From: Pseudoalteromonas neustonica
Lineage (GTDB): Bacteria > Pseudomonadota > Gammaproteobacteria > Enterobacterales > Alteromonadaceae
Length of the DNA stretch: 64,000 bases
Reading direction: 5' to 3'
Assembly (NCBI RefSeq): GCF_001653135.1
Contig: NZ_BDDS01000003.1
Location: forward strand, 62,001-126,000
Made by a program: the position numbers and the translations under genes. How positions within the stretch are numbered: position 1 is the first letter of the stretch; every line of letters begins with the position of its first letter. The notes under the pieces were generated by a model. That model searched no databases. It was given only the letters and a program-made list of their open reading frames with translations, and had not been told where the DNA came from. Below are positions 26,326 through 35,600 of this stretch, in pieces.

Positions 26326-27282
26326 TTAAAAGCAATTATTAATCACTGGAAATAAACACCGTACATTCGTCCCTTGATTTGCATGACTACTAATATCAAT
26401 TGCGCCTTGGTGATCGCTCACCATTGAATACACTAAAGGCATCCCCATGCCAGTTCCTTTTCCCACCGATTTTGTAGTGAAAAACGGATCAAAAATACGC
26501 CCTTTAACTTCCTCGCTCATCCCACAACCATTATCTTCAACACCTATGATAATGTGCGGATCAGAAAACTTAACTTCAATATAGATTCGACCTTTCTTCT
26601 GCATTAAATTTTCGCATGCATGTTTCGCATTAATCAGTAAATTAACAACTATTTGATTAATAGCTGATAAGTTGCAATACGTTAACGGGATTGGCTGAAA
26701 TTTAGTTATCACCTCAACCCCCTTGAGCTGACTCTTTAATAATTTAAGCGCATTATTTACACCATCGGTCATATCTACTAGAATTTTTTCATTATCTGAC
26801 GGGCGTGCAAAATTAAGTAAATTGCGGACAATTTGATTTATCCTTCGCAAACCTTCAACACTATCATCAATCAGCTCGACAATATCTTGATTAATAACGT
26901 CAAAAGCATGTATTTCATTCATCTTTACTAGGAATTCTCGAAACTCTCGCTCACTCACCTCTCCCTGAGCCAACTTTTGGCTTAGCTCAAGTAACTTAAA
27001 CACTGACTGGTTAATGTACTGAAGGCTTTCTAAATTACTCATCGCATAGGCTAAAGGGTTATTGATTTCATGGGCAACACCCGCAGATAATGTCCCTAAA
27101 GTGGCCATTTTTTCCGCATGAACAAGCAGTGCTTGCTGATGCTCCAAAGCAGCTACTTTCTTTTCTAACTCTTCATTTAATGCAAACAATACACGGCTTT
27201 TATCTTCAATCAGTTGCTCCGCTTGCAAGCGTGCTGACTGTTCACGTAGATAAGCTTGTTTATAGTCTATATCCATTGTCAT
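26326..27282 (-). CDS. Cytoplasmic histidine kinase of the H-NOX operon (HnoK-like)
   Basis: This 318-residue soluble kinase has an N-terminal coiled coil (about 8-60), then a HisKA H-box GVAHEINNPLAYAMSNLE (His71) and a HATPase domain with the N-box NLLINAKHACEN, G1 VEDNGCGMS and G2 GKGTGMGMPLVYS. There are no membrane segments and no periplasmic or PAS sensor domain, so its input must come from a partner. Its ATG directly abuts the stop of the H-NOX gene (TAA ATG), showing translational coupling. Haem-bound H-NOX is known in Shewanella and Vibrio to inhibit such a kinase when NO is bound. Targets here are likely the two neighbouring response regulators. Confidence 0.88.
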   Translation of the reverse strand: MTMDIDYKQAYLREQSARLQAEQLIEDKSRVLFALNEELEKKVAALEHQQALLVHAEKMATLGTLSAGVAHEINNPLAYAMSNLESLQYINQSVFKLLELSQKLAQGEVSEREFREFLVKMNEIHAFDVINQDIVELIDDSVEGLRRINQIVRNLLNFARPSDNEKILVDMTDGVNNALKLLKSQLKGVEVITKFQPIPLTYCNLSAINQIVVNLLINAKHACENLMQKKGRIYIEVKFSDPHIIIGVEDNGCGMSEEVKGRIFDPFFTTKSVGKGTGMGMPLVYSMVSDHQGAIDISSHANQGTNVRCLFPVINNCF

Positions 27283-27831
27283 TTATTTAGCCGGCTGGTA
27301 ATAAATATTCAAAGTGCAGCGTTCATCCTCTCGAAGTAAACATTGCTCATGCTCAATCGTTACATCCATTAAAAAATACTCACCAGCGCCATAAATTAAT
27401 CCTTCAGCCAAAAAACATAATTGCCGTGGTGATTGGTAATGCATCACGATATGCCCAGGACAGACCATCATACAATCCATAGTAGGTAAATTTGTATTTT
27501 GATAAAGCTTGCTCACCTCTTTATGAATAACACTATCAATATTTAATATTAGTGCTTCAAAATGCGAATAATGACCTACAACAACACTATAATGCTTCAT
27601 AAAATAATTAAACAAATAGCGACCAAATTGATTCAACACCTTAGCCCTGCTAAGTTGTAACTCAATACAAATATCACTGACCAGAGCATTTAGTTCTTGA
27701 TCAGGGTAATTATTAACTGATACATAGGCACGATCTTTCGGTGCATTTTTAGCGAGTAATTGATTCCAACAAGCCATGTCTCTATGAGTTAACACCAACC
27801 CTTCAAGCGACTGAAAAATAACACCTTTCAT
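27283..27831 (-). CDS. hnoX: H-NOX haem nitric-oxide sensor
   Basis: This 182-residue H-NOX (HNOB) domain protein senses NO through a bound haem. The proximal ligand is His103 in NIDSVIHKEVSKLY, Pro115-region NLP is present, and the haem-propionate motif YxSxR is Tyr132-Gln-Ser134-Pro-Arg136. Cys139, His161, Cys164 and Cys172 fall at the positions I recall for the structural zinc site of Shewanella and Vibrio H-NOX, where it also gives redox sensing. The ATG overlaps the stop of the HDOD regulator by four bases (ATGA), and its own stop abuts the kinase start, so the three genes form one tightly coupled operon. Confidence 0.93.
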   Translation of the reverse strand: MKGVIFQSLEGLVLTHRDMACWNQLLAKNAPKDRAYVSVNNYPDQELNALVSDICIELQLSRAKVLNQFGRYLFNYFMKHYSVVVGHYSHFEALILNIDSVIHKEVSKLYQNTNLPTMDCMMVCPGHIVMHYQSPRQLCFLAEGLIYGAGEYFLMDVTIEHEQCLLREDERCTLNIYYQPAK

Positions 27832-28961
27832 ATAGTTACTAACTCCTGTATTAAAACAACTAAATCGAGATTTTCTAGCGCCTGAATATCACCTTCTGTT
27901 AATTCAAATTCAGGTGTTTGAACCACTTCTCGCGCTAAAAAATGTATTGCTATTATGGGATCCGTTATTTGGGATAACGTTTTTGGCAGCAACATTGCCT
28001 GGGTAATTTGCTCTGAAAAACCCCACAAATTTAATATGTATACAGATATAAGCTCTTCAGAGAGCAACGTCTGCTCACCTTCATTCAATTCTTTTACTAA
28101 TACATAAAGCGCCATAGAGCCAACACCGCTTAATAAACCTAAAAGAAAAACAATATCTTGTGATTGAGAGGAAAGATGCGCTTTTTTTGCAAATACTTTG
28201 GCTTGCGTTGCTCGTGCAAATGCATGATCTGAAATAGTCGCTAGCAGCTTATTTGATAGTATTTTTTGATAATGACTCTGTACCTCACTGTTTACCACAA
28301 GTGCCCTACATAAACTTGTACCCACACGTATTAAAGCTTGCTGCAAATTGGTTGTTTCACTTGCAAAGCCTAATAAAGCTGAATTAGCTGCTTGAATCAG
28401 CTTACTACTTAAAAGTGGTTCATGTGAAATTAACCCTATGAGTACTTCAAAATTAACTGGTTTTTGCAAAAGTGCATTCGTGATTTGTATAACTTGTTGG
28501 CGTATTACTGGCAGCCCTTTCATTTTCCCTAACAAATTTTTTAGCTCTGGTGCTATTGCTAAATTAAGCAAACGTTGCGTGCATTGCATAACATGACGCA
28601 GCTGCGTATAAGTGAAAGGTTTTGCCAAACAAAAATGTGCCATTTCATCAGCTTGCCATGGTAAGTCATCAAAGCTAGTACCTTTTAATATGCAGCGAAT
28701 TGTTGCAGGACTATGCTGCTGAAAACAGATAAGTGTTTCTTGAGTGACACGACTACTCATCCCTACTCCACATAAAACAATTTCTATACTTTGAGTATTA
28801 ATTATCTCGATACATTTATCAGCATCAGTTAAGGCAGTCACAACAATGTGCGATCCTGCTCTTACAAGCGCTTTTGTTAGGGCCCTCAAGATTAAAGGCT
28901 CATCGTCAATAATCAGCACATGAATAGCTATTTGCATACCTATCTCAAATAATCTTGCCAT
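27828..28961 (-). CDS. Degenerate receiver fused to an HDOD domain
   Basis: This 377-residue protein has an N-terminal receiver fold (about 10-130) and a C-terminal HDOD domain (about 145-340, from LLGKMKGLPVIRQQVIQI through VAGRVG-like NLQQALIRVGTSLCRAL). The acidic pocket (IIDDEP) and the conserved lysine (CLAKPF) are present, but the phospho-acceptor position reads IVLCGVGM instead of IICDMRM, so Gly65 replaces aspartate. It is probably a pseudo-receiver that binds partners without being phosphorylated. HDOD domains are non-catalytic HD relatives used in signalling. It is the first gene of the H-NOX operon. An alternative ATG lies 24 bases downstream; neither has a strong ribosome site. 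Confidence 0.82.
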   Translation of the reverse strand: MARLFEIGMQIAIHVLIIDDEPLILRALTKALVRAGSHIVVTALTDADKCIEIINTQSIEIVLCGVGMSSRVTQETLICFQQHSPATIRCILKGTSFDDLPWQADEMAHFCLAKPFTYTQLRHVMQCTQRLLNLAIAPELKNLLGKMKGLPVIRQQVIQITNALLQKPVNFEVLIGLISHEPLLSSKLIQAANSALLGFASETTNLQQALIRVGTSLCRALVVNSEVQSHYQKILSNKLLATISDHAFARATQAKVFAKKAHLSSQSQDIVFLLGLLSGVGSMALYVLVKELNEGEQTLLSEELISVYILNLWGFSEQITQAMLLPKTLSQITDPIIAIHFLAREVVQTPEFELTEGDIQALENLDLVVLIQELVTI

Positions 28962-29060
28962 TACTTAAAATTAGCACAATTAATTTCTATCGTATGTTTA
29001 TATTAGAAAAACCCACATCAACCAACTATGCTTACAGAAAAGAATGCAATGAGGCATTAA

Positions 29061-30383
29061 GTGGATCAACTATCAAAAAAAAATGAATTACAAACAGTTC
29101 AAGTGCTATGTGTTGATGATGATGAGATTGTCTTACGCTCATTATCAAGACTGGCAAAGAATAATCAACTTTCAGCCATCACGTGTGACTCACCAGATAA
29201 TGCATTAAAGCTATTAACGCAATATGAGTTTGACGTAATTATCTGCGACATGCGTATGCCAAAAATGACTGGCGCGGAGTTTTTAGAACAAGCACAAAAA
29301 CTTGCACCTGACACTCAACGCATCTTGTTAACTGGCTATGCCGATATAGAAACCACTCTAGCCGCCGTTAATCAAGGGCAGATTCATGGCTATATACAAA
29401 AGCCATGGCAAAATGACCTGCTACTTAGAAGTATTGTTGGAAGCATTGAAAAATACCAACTCAAAAAGCAAAACAAGCTACTACAAGAGCAAGTAAATAA
29501 ACACAATACCGCACTTAAAGAACTCAATAACTCTTTAGAGCAAAGAGTCGAAAAACGTACAAAACAAATCAAACAAGTATTAAAGCAGTTAGAAACCGCC
29601 AATGCCCACGAAATAAATGAACACAGATCGACTGTTGAGTTACTTTATAATTTTATTAATGCCAACCCCTATTTAGATAGTAATAAAGCACAAAATATTG
29701 CTAATACCTGTACCTTGATTGCTAAACAGCTACAACTTCCTGATAAAAACGTAGAAATGGCCTCTATGGCAGGATATTTAGCGCAAATTGGCTTACTTGC
29801 TATGGATCCTGAGCTATATAAAAAACCGGTCCATCAACTAACCGAACAACAACGTAAAATTTTTTATACTCACCCAAGTACAGCACAGTTAATGTTAATG
29901 CCTGCCACACATCTACATGATGTGTCTGATGCAATCTATCATCAGTACGAACGCTTTAAAGGTAACGGATTACCAAAAGGATTACGCGGTAATGATATTC
30001 CATTAAGTGCATTAATATTAGCACTGGCGCGTGATTATTGGGAAGCCTATGAGCAAAGTAATGCGACAGCAGAACAGCGTCATCAACATGCATTAGATAC
30101 AGTAAAAATGTATAGCGGTAATTTCTATCATCCCAAATTAGTTAAAGCGTTAGATGCATCAGGAATCGCTAATTTCAAACAACAGTCGCAAGTCGGCTCG
30201 ATGCAAATAATTAATGCTCAAGCACTAAAACAAAACATGATTCTCGGCCATGCTATACATAGCCATGCAGGTATTATGTTATTACCAAAAGGCCATGTAT
30301 TTAGTATCAAATCAATCGAAAAACTACAGCAACTCGAATCTAAAAAACCGAGCCCTTTTAGGATCATGATCAAATCTACGTGA
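29061..30383 (+). CDS. Response regulator with a degenerate HD-GYP domain (HnoD-like)
   Basis: This 440-residue regulator has an intact receiver (DDDE at 19-22, Asp63 in IICDMRMPKMTG, Lys in YIQKPW), then a coiled coil (about 130-195) and an HD-GYP fold with catalytic residues lost. The usual HDIGK reads AQIGL and the GYP motif reads GLP in NGLPKGLRGNDIPL. It therefore should not hydrolyse cyclic di-GMP. In Shewanella, HnoD with this architecture is phosphorylated by the H-NOX-linked kinase and allosterically inhibits the phosphodiesterase HnoB. No EAL gene is present in this window. The start is a GTG with GAGG six bases before it. It is divergent from the HDOD gene by 99 bases. Confidence 0.83.
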   Translation: MDQLSKKNELQTVQVLCVDDDEIVLRSLSRLAKNNQLSAITCDSPDNALKLLTQYEFDVIICDMRMPKMTGAEFLEQAQKLAPDTQRILLTGYADIETTLAAVNQGQIHGYIQKPWQNDLLLRSIVGSIEKYQLKKQNKLLQEQVNKHNTALKELNNSLEQRVEKRTKQIKQVLKQLETANAHEINEHRSTVELLYNFINANPYLDSNKAQNIANTCTLIAKQLQLPDKNVEMASMAGYLAQIGLLAMDPELYKKPVHQLTEQQRKIFYTHPSTAQLMLMPATHLHDVSDAIYHQYERFKGNGLPKGLRGNDIPLSALILALARDYWEAYEQSNATAEQRHQHALDTVKMYSGNFYHPKLVKALDASGIANFKQQSQVGSMQIINAQALKQNMILGHAIHSHAGIMLLPKGHVFSIKSIEKLQQLESKKPSPFRIMIKST

Positions 30384-30470
30384 GAAAGTGATCACAAATC
30401 ACCGTGGGTTCGTTACAATACCCATTAAAGTACCCATTCACAATTTTATTTGCTCAACAAGGAGCTTTGC

Positions 30471-31490
30471 GTGTCGCGATTTTCAGCCGTAACCGATAAT
30501 CCCCATGATAGTCGTTTTAATCAAAAAACAGGTATTCTGCTTACTAACTTAGGCAGCCCTGATGCACCGACAGCTAAAGCACTACGGATATATTTAAGAG
30601 AGTTTTTATCAGACCCTCGGATAGTAGAAATTCCACGTATCGTGTGGATGATAATACTACATGGTATTATTTTACGTATTAGACCAAAGCGTTCAGCTAA
30701 ACTATACGAAAGTATTTGGACTGAAAATGGTTCACCTTTAACGCACATTACACGCTTGCAACGCGATAAACTTGACGCTTATATCAAAGCCCAAGGATAT
30801 ACTAATACTGAAGTAGTGATGGCAATGCGCTATGGTAACCCATCAATTGAAGCGGGCCTTGAACAACTAAGAGAGAAAGGCTTGACGCGTATTGTTATTT
30901 TGCCTTTGTACCCACAATACTCAAGCCCTACTACAGGGTCCACATTTGATGCTGTCTCAAATGTACTACGTAAGTGGCGCTGGGTGCCAGAGCTACACTT
31001 TATTAATGGCTATCACAAAAACAGTACGTATATTGAATCTTTAGCTAACAGTATAAGTGAAGACTTACAAGCTCATGGTATGCCGCAAAAGCTCGTATTT
31101 TCATACCATGGCATGCCAAAACAATTTTTAGATAATGGCGACCCATACCATTGCTTATGCCTACAAACCACGCGTTTAGTGGTCGAAAAACTCGGGCTTG
31201 ATAAAGATAATGTTATTTCTACTTTTCAAAGCCGCTTTGGTAAAGCTGAATGGCTTAAACCCTATACCGACGCCACACTTGAGGGTTTTCCTGAACAAGG
31301 TATCAAAGATATAGCAATTATCAGCCCAGCTTTTAGTGCAGATTGCCTAGAAACTCTTGAAGAAATTGAAGGCGAAAACCGTGAGATTTTTGAGCATGCT
31401 GGCGGCGAAAAATACCGTTATATTGCCGCATTAAATGACCGCGATGATCATATCGAAGCATTATTCGAAGTACTCAAACCTAATTTATAA
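30471..31490 (+). CDS. hemH: Ferrochelatase
   Basis: This 339-residue enzyme inserts ferrous iron into protoporphyrin IX, the last step of haem synthesis. Recognisable blocks are GILLTNLGSPDAPTAKALR, LYPQYSSPTTGSTFDAV, the active-site segment FSYHGMPKQF with its histidine, FQSRFGKAEWLKPYT and SPAFSADCLETLEEI. The GTG start at 30471 was chosen because AAGGAG lies 6 bases upstream; a longer frame starts at a TTG before that site. It follows the H-NOX regulator by about 90 bases on the same strand, so co-transcription is possible, and its 3' end overlaps the convergent arfB by 6 bases. Confidence 0.95.
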   Translation: MSRFSAVTDNPHDSRFNQKTGILLTNLGSPDAPTAKALRIYLREFLSDPRIVEIPRIVWMIILHGIILRIRPKRSAKLYESIWTENGSPLTHITRLQRDKLDAYIKAQGYTNTEVVMAMRYGNPSIEAGLEQLREKGLTRIVILPLYPQYSSPTTGSTFDAVSNVLRKWRWVPELHFINGYHKNSTYIESLANSISEDLQAHGMPQKLVFSYHGMPKQFLDNGDPYHCLCLQTTRLVVEKLGLDKDNVISTFQSRFGKAEWLKPYTDATLEGFPEQGIKDIAIISPAFSADCLETLEEIEGENREIFEHAGGEKYRYIAALNDRDDHIEALFEVLKPNL

Positions 31491-31898
31491 TTTTACACTG
31501 CCGCGCAGCGCTTTGGTGTTGCCGTGTTTGGTTTTTTTATCCATACGCCTGCGCTGCGAATTTCGTGTTGGTTTTGTTGCTCTTCTTGCTCGTTCTACCT
31601 TGGTAGCCGATACTATTAACTGTTTTAAACGTTTTAATGCATCTTCCCTGTTTAATTCTTGTGTGCGATGACTTTGCGCCTTGAGCACAATAACGCCATC
31701 TTTTGTAACGCGACTATCATTTAGAGCAAGTAAACGCTCTTTGTAAAATTCAGGTAACTTCGAGCGCTTAATATCAAAACGTAGATGAATGGCGCTAGCC
31801 ACTTTATTAACATTCTGACCCCCCGCACCTTGAGAGCGAATAGCTGTCAACTCAAGCTCCCACTCATCGATTGTTACGGTATTCGAAATAATTAACAT
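31485..31898 (-). CDS. arfB: Alternative ribosome-rescue hydrolase ArfB
   Basis: This 137-residue protein is ArfB (YaeJ), a small release-factor-like peptidyl-tRNA hydrolase that frees stalled ribosomes without needing a stop codon. The catalytic GGQ is in IRSQGAGGQNVNKVASAIHLRFD. The C-terminal tail is strongly basic (RRATKPTRNSQRRRMDKKTKHG), the part that sits in the empty mRNA channel. With arfA about 10 kb away, the window encodes two backup rescue systems. It is convergent with hemH, with a 6-base overlap. Confidence 0.95.
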   Translation of the reverse strand: MLIISNTVTIDEWELELTAIRSQGAGGQNVNKVASAIHLRFDIKRSKLPEFYKERLLALNDSRVTKDGVIVLKAQSHRTQELNREDALKRLKQLIVSATKVERARRATKPTRNSQRRRMDKKTKHGNTKALRGSVKL

Positions 31899-32011
31899 GA
31901 CGTTCAGCTCGTTTTGGTAAAAATACAGTATATCATTATTAGAATTTTAAATAGCGCGATACTGATTTTTAGACTTTAATCCAAATAGCCATATAAAAAA
32001 GAGACCACCCT

Positions 32012-32578
32012 ATGAAAAACATACTTATCTCACTTAGTTTATTAGCAATCAGCTTCTCAAGTTTTGCTAAAGATATTACTGAAAATGAATTACAAAGCTA
32101 CATGAAAGCACTCCCTGCTGTAGTGGACTGGTCACAAAACCAAGACTCACTGCAAAGCATGGACTTTGGGAGTATGCTCGGTGGCTCCGAAGGCGGCACG
32201 AGTGCGCTGGCATTAAGTGCACTAGGTATGATCAAAGACAACGATCTTTATAAAGACTTTGCTGCCGTTACTAACGAATACGGTTTTACACCTGAACAAC
32301 TTGTATCTGTCGGTTCAGAGGTATCAATGGCCTACTTAGAAAATATCAAAGGCGATTTATCTCCTGAGAATAAAGCTAAAGTAAACCAGCTAATGGGTGG
32401 CTTACAGTCAATGAGTAGCACGAAAGATAAAGGTGCAAGCGCAATGATGGGTACAATGGGTCATTCTGCTAATGCAGCGCAAACACAAGCAGAAGCCCCT
32501 GTAGTAAGTGACAGCAATTTAAACTTAGTAAAGCAATACATGCCACAGCTACAAAAGCTGTTTTCTATGGTGCAATAA
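32012..32578 (+). CDS. Exported protein of unknown function
   Basis: This 188-residue protein has a signal peptide (MKNILISLSLLAISFSSFA). The mature part is helical and rich in Gln, Met and Ser, with a small Gly/Ser stretch (GSMLGGSEGGTS) and repeated Met-rich turns (SAMMGTMGHSAN). It resembles small DUF2780-like periplasmic proteins of Alteromonadales, but the match is not certain. It forms a single-gene unit ended by a strong terminator. Confidence 0.75.
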   Translation: MKNILISLSLLAISFSSFAKDITENELQSYMKALPAVVDWSQNQDSLQSMDFGSMLGGSEGGTSALALSALGMIKDNDLYKDFAAVTNEYGFTPEQLVSVGSEVSMAYLENIKGDLSPENKAKVNQLMGGLQSMSSTKDKGASAMMGTMGHSANAAQTQAEAPVVSDSNLNLVKQYMPQLQKLFSMVQ

Positions 32579-32592
32579 AAACTATAAAATAC

Positions 32593-32627
32593 AATAAAAA
32601 AGCGGCATTAAGTCGCTTTTTTATTGC
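32593..32627 (+). terminator. Rho-independent terminator
   Basis: A 12-bp stem (32593-32604 with 32614-32625, 9-nt loop) contains a run of six T in the 3' arm. It starts 15 bases after the exported-protein stop. Confidence 0.85.
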
Positions 32628-32683
32628 TTGTTATAGTGTGATCTTTATACTCATTGTATTGTTTTAATTACTTTAGTTATTTT

Positions 32684-35600
32684 ATGTCTTTGACTAACTT
32701 GCCTCGCGTTCAAACCGAAGATGAACAAAAACAATTATGTGTCTTGCTCGCTGTATTATTAGCCGCATCATCATATGGTTACCAAAACTCAATTCAACAA
32801 TTCTCGCAGCGCCTTTTTAGCCATGTTAAAAAAGGCTATTCTTTTTCAAACGCGCAAGTCGCTAAATACGCTAAGCAATTAGAACAGCAAGAACTTATAT
32901 GGAAACTCCCCTACGGCCCGCATTATAAAATATCGATCAATGCGGTCGCATACATCTGTGTGAATATTCTCAAGCAGCAACCAACACTGATACGTCCTTT
33001 TCTTGTTGAAGCATGCCAAAATTACTATCAACAAGACAAAGCATTAAATTTTTTAGTGGTACTCCTGCATTATTTTGATGATAAAAATAACAACAGAAAA
33101 ACCGCTTTAATTAATATTGAGCGAGACTTAGACCCTCACTTTGTGAACTTATTAGGCCAATCTCGATTTAGTAAACAGTTGTGGGAAGTGCTTCCAGAGC
33201 AGTGGCAACAGGCTTGCTTAGTGCATTTTATTCGTGGTCAATTTTTTAATTTACATGAAAGTCAGAGCTGGCCGTCATTGCTTTCAAATCCTACGTTAGC
33301 GTGTGAGCGAAAGCAGCGTGTTTATCTGAATGAAAGCATGGCCGTTTTACTGCAAAAAAACGATTATGATGAATTACTCATTGATAAATCAGATCAACTT
33401 TTAGCCACCTTTATTGAGCCAAATATCAATGCAATTAATGGCAATCAATTAGATGTAACAATAGCTCAATATAAAAGTGCACTCACTGTTTTTAGAAAAC
33501 AACACGGTAAAGGTGTCTATCCAGGGGAGATCACCGGTTTACTGTATATGACCTGCTTATTTGCCAGCGGTACTGCAACCGATCTTAAACAGTTACTCAC
33601 AATTAAAAAGTGGTATCACAAGCACTTCGGCGAACTTAGCTATATCAGTCAAGCAAGTGATTACTTACTCGACAGTGACCCAATAGTGCACTTTAAAGAT
33701 TATCGCATTAGCAGCACACTTGAGTATTTATTAGCTAACCCAAACGCGTTACCGGCACTTTTTAGTTTATTACTTGCGCTCGTTAAACACAGTAAAGACG
33801 AACAAATAAACGAGCTAAGAGGCAACACTGCGCTACTTACAAAACTTGTCAGTTACGCCCAGCAGCAATCACACTGGCTAGGCGAGCAATGCTTAACACT
33901 CGCTAATTGGTTACGTGACGACACGCCACTGCCTGATCAAGGCCTACTTCAACACTTTAAACGTGTGCCTCAGTGGCAACGCTGGTTGGATGAAGTGAGT
34001 CAAATTGAGCCACCAAAACAAAACCAGCGAGTTGTTTGGCAACTCGACTTAACACATTTAGATTTGCCGATTATTCAACCCAAAGTGCAACAACTTAATA
34101 ATAAAGACGAATGGACTAAAGGGCGCAAAGTTAATGTTCACGATCTTGATAACGCGCAATACCTGCCTGCGCTATCAGAAGCTGATCGCAGTTTAATTCA
34201 AGTTATCTACAACCATGCAGGATTTGGCTATAAAGAAATACAAGCCACTGGCGCCGTTTTACAGGCATTAGTTGGATTTGTAGGTTTAGAAGATCACCAC
34301 GGCGAGCCGCTTTCGCTTATCAAAGGTGAATTTATTATTGAGATTGCTCAAGATAAAAACGAATGCTATCGGTTAATTTTACAACCAGAGATCATCGACG
34401 AAAATGATGACTTTATACTCATCCATAGTCACTCTAATTGCTATCAAGTTTTTATTTTTGATGAAAAACAACGTAAACTTGATGCGCTACTTTGTGAGCA
34501 ACCAAATAATTTAACACAAGAAAAACTCCCTCAACTCAATGCAGCGCTTACTGCATTAGCCGCAGATCACCATATCAGTAGCCAACGTACAGAGTTTGCA
34601 CAAGTGAATAATGTTCGCCAAGGGCTATGTGATTTCAGTGCAGTGATAAAACTAACGATGATGGGAATTGACGTTAATTTTTATGTCATGCCATTTGGTC
34701 TCGACGGCCCTTGGCTTGCCCCCGCACAAGGCGCAACAACCTTGGCACACAACGACGACACGCAAAACAACAGCATTGTAATTAAACGTGACCTGAAAGC
34801 AGAAAAACGCGCATTTAAAAAGCTACTTAAAGCATTGAGCGGTGTTTTTATCAATAAAGAATATCAACAGCACAGCGATCATCATCAATTCTTTGTGCCA
34901 CCCGATATAAGCCAAGCAATCGAAATACTTGAAAATGCACAAAAAGACAACGCCCTCACATTAAGCTGGGACGAAAACACGCAAGGCATGAAAGTGGCTA
35001 AAAGTCAGCATTTATCACTTAACTTAAATGATGATAATGATTGGTTGAGCCTCAGTGGTAATGTTTCATTACCAAGTGGCGATGTTTACGCATTGCAAAC
35101 ACTACTCAAAGCCCCGCGTAGAGGCAGTATTATTAAGCTTGATGAAGATAACTCACTTTTATTGGATCAACGTTTAACTAACTTATTAAACCGCCTTGAA
35201 GGCATGCAAATTGACGATAAAAATGCCCCTGATGACCAACTTCGTATCGCTAATGCACGCGCTCTGCCACTGTATCAAAGCGTCGCTGATTTAGGTGATG
35301 TTACTTTTGGTGAGAGTTGGCAAACACGATTAGCTAAATTCAATCACACAATAGAACCAATCCACCCCGTTCACCTTGTAAACATTCTGCGTGATTATCA
35401 AGTAGTGGGAGTAAACTGGCTAATGCAATTGGCTAATTGGGGCCTAAATGCGTGTTTAGCTGATGACATGGGACTAGGAAAGACCTTACAAACGCTTACC
35501 GTATTACAAATGCGTAGCAGCCTTGGCGCAAGCTTAGTTGTAGCACCTAAATCAGTGTGTCATAACTGGCGTGTTGAAGCAGAACGTTTTGCACCAGCAC

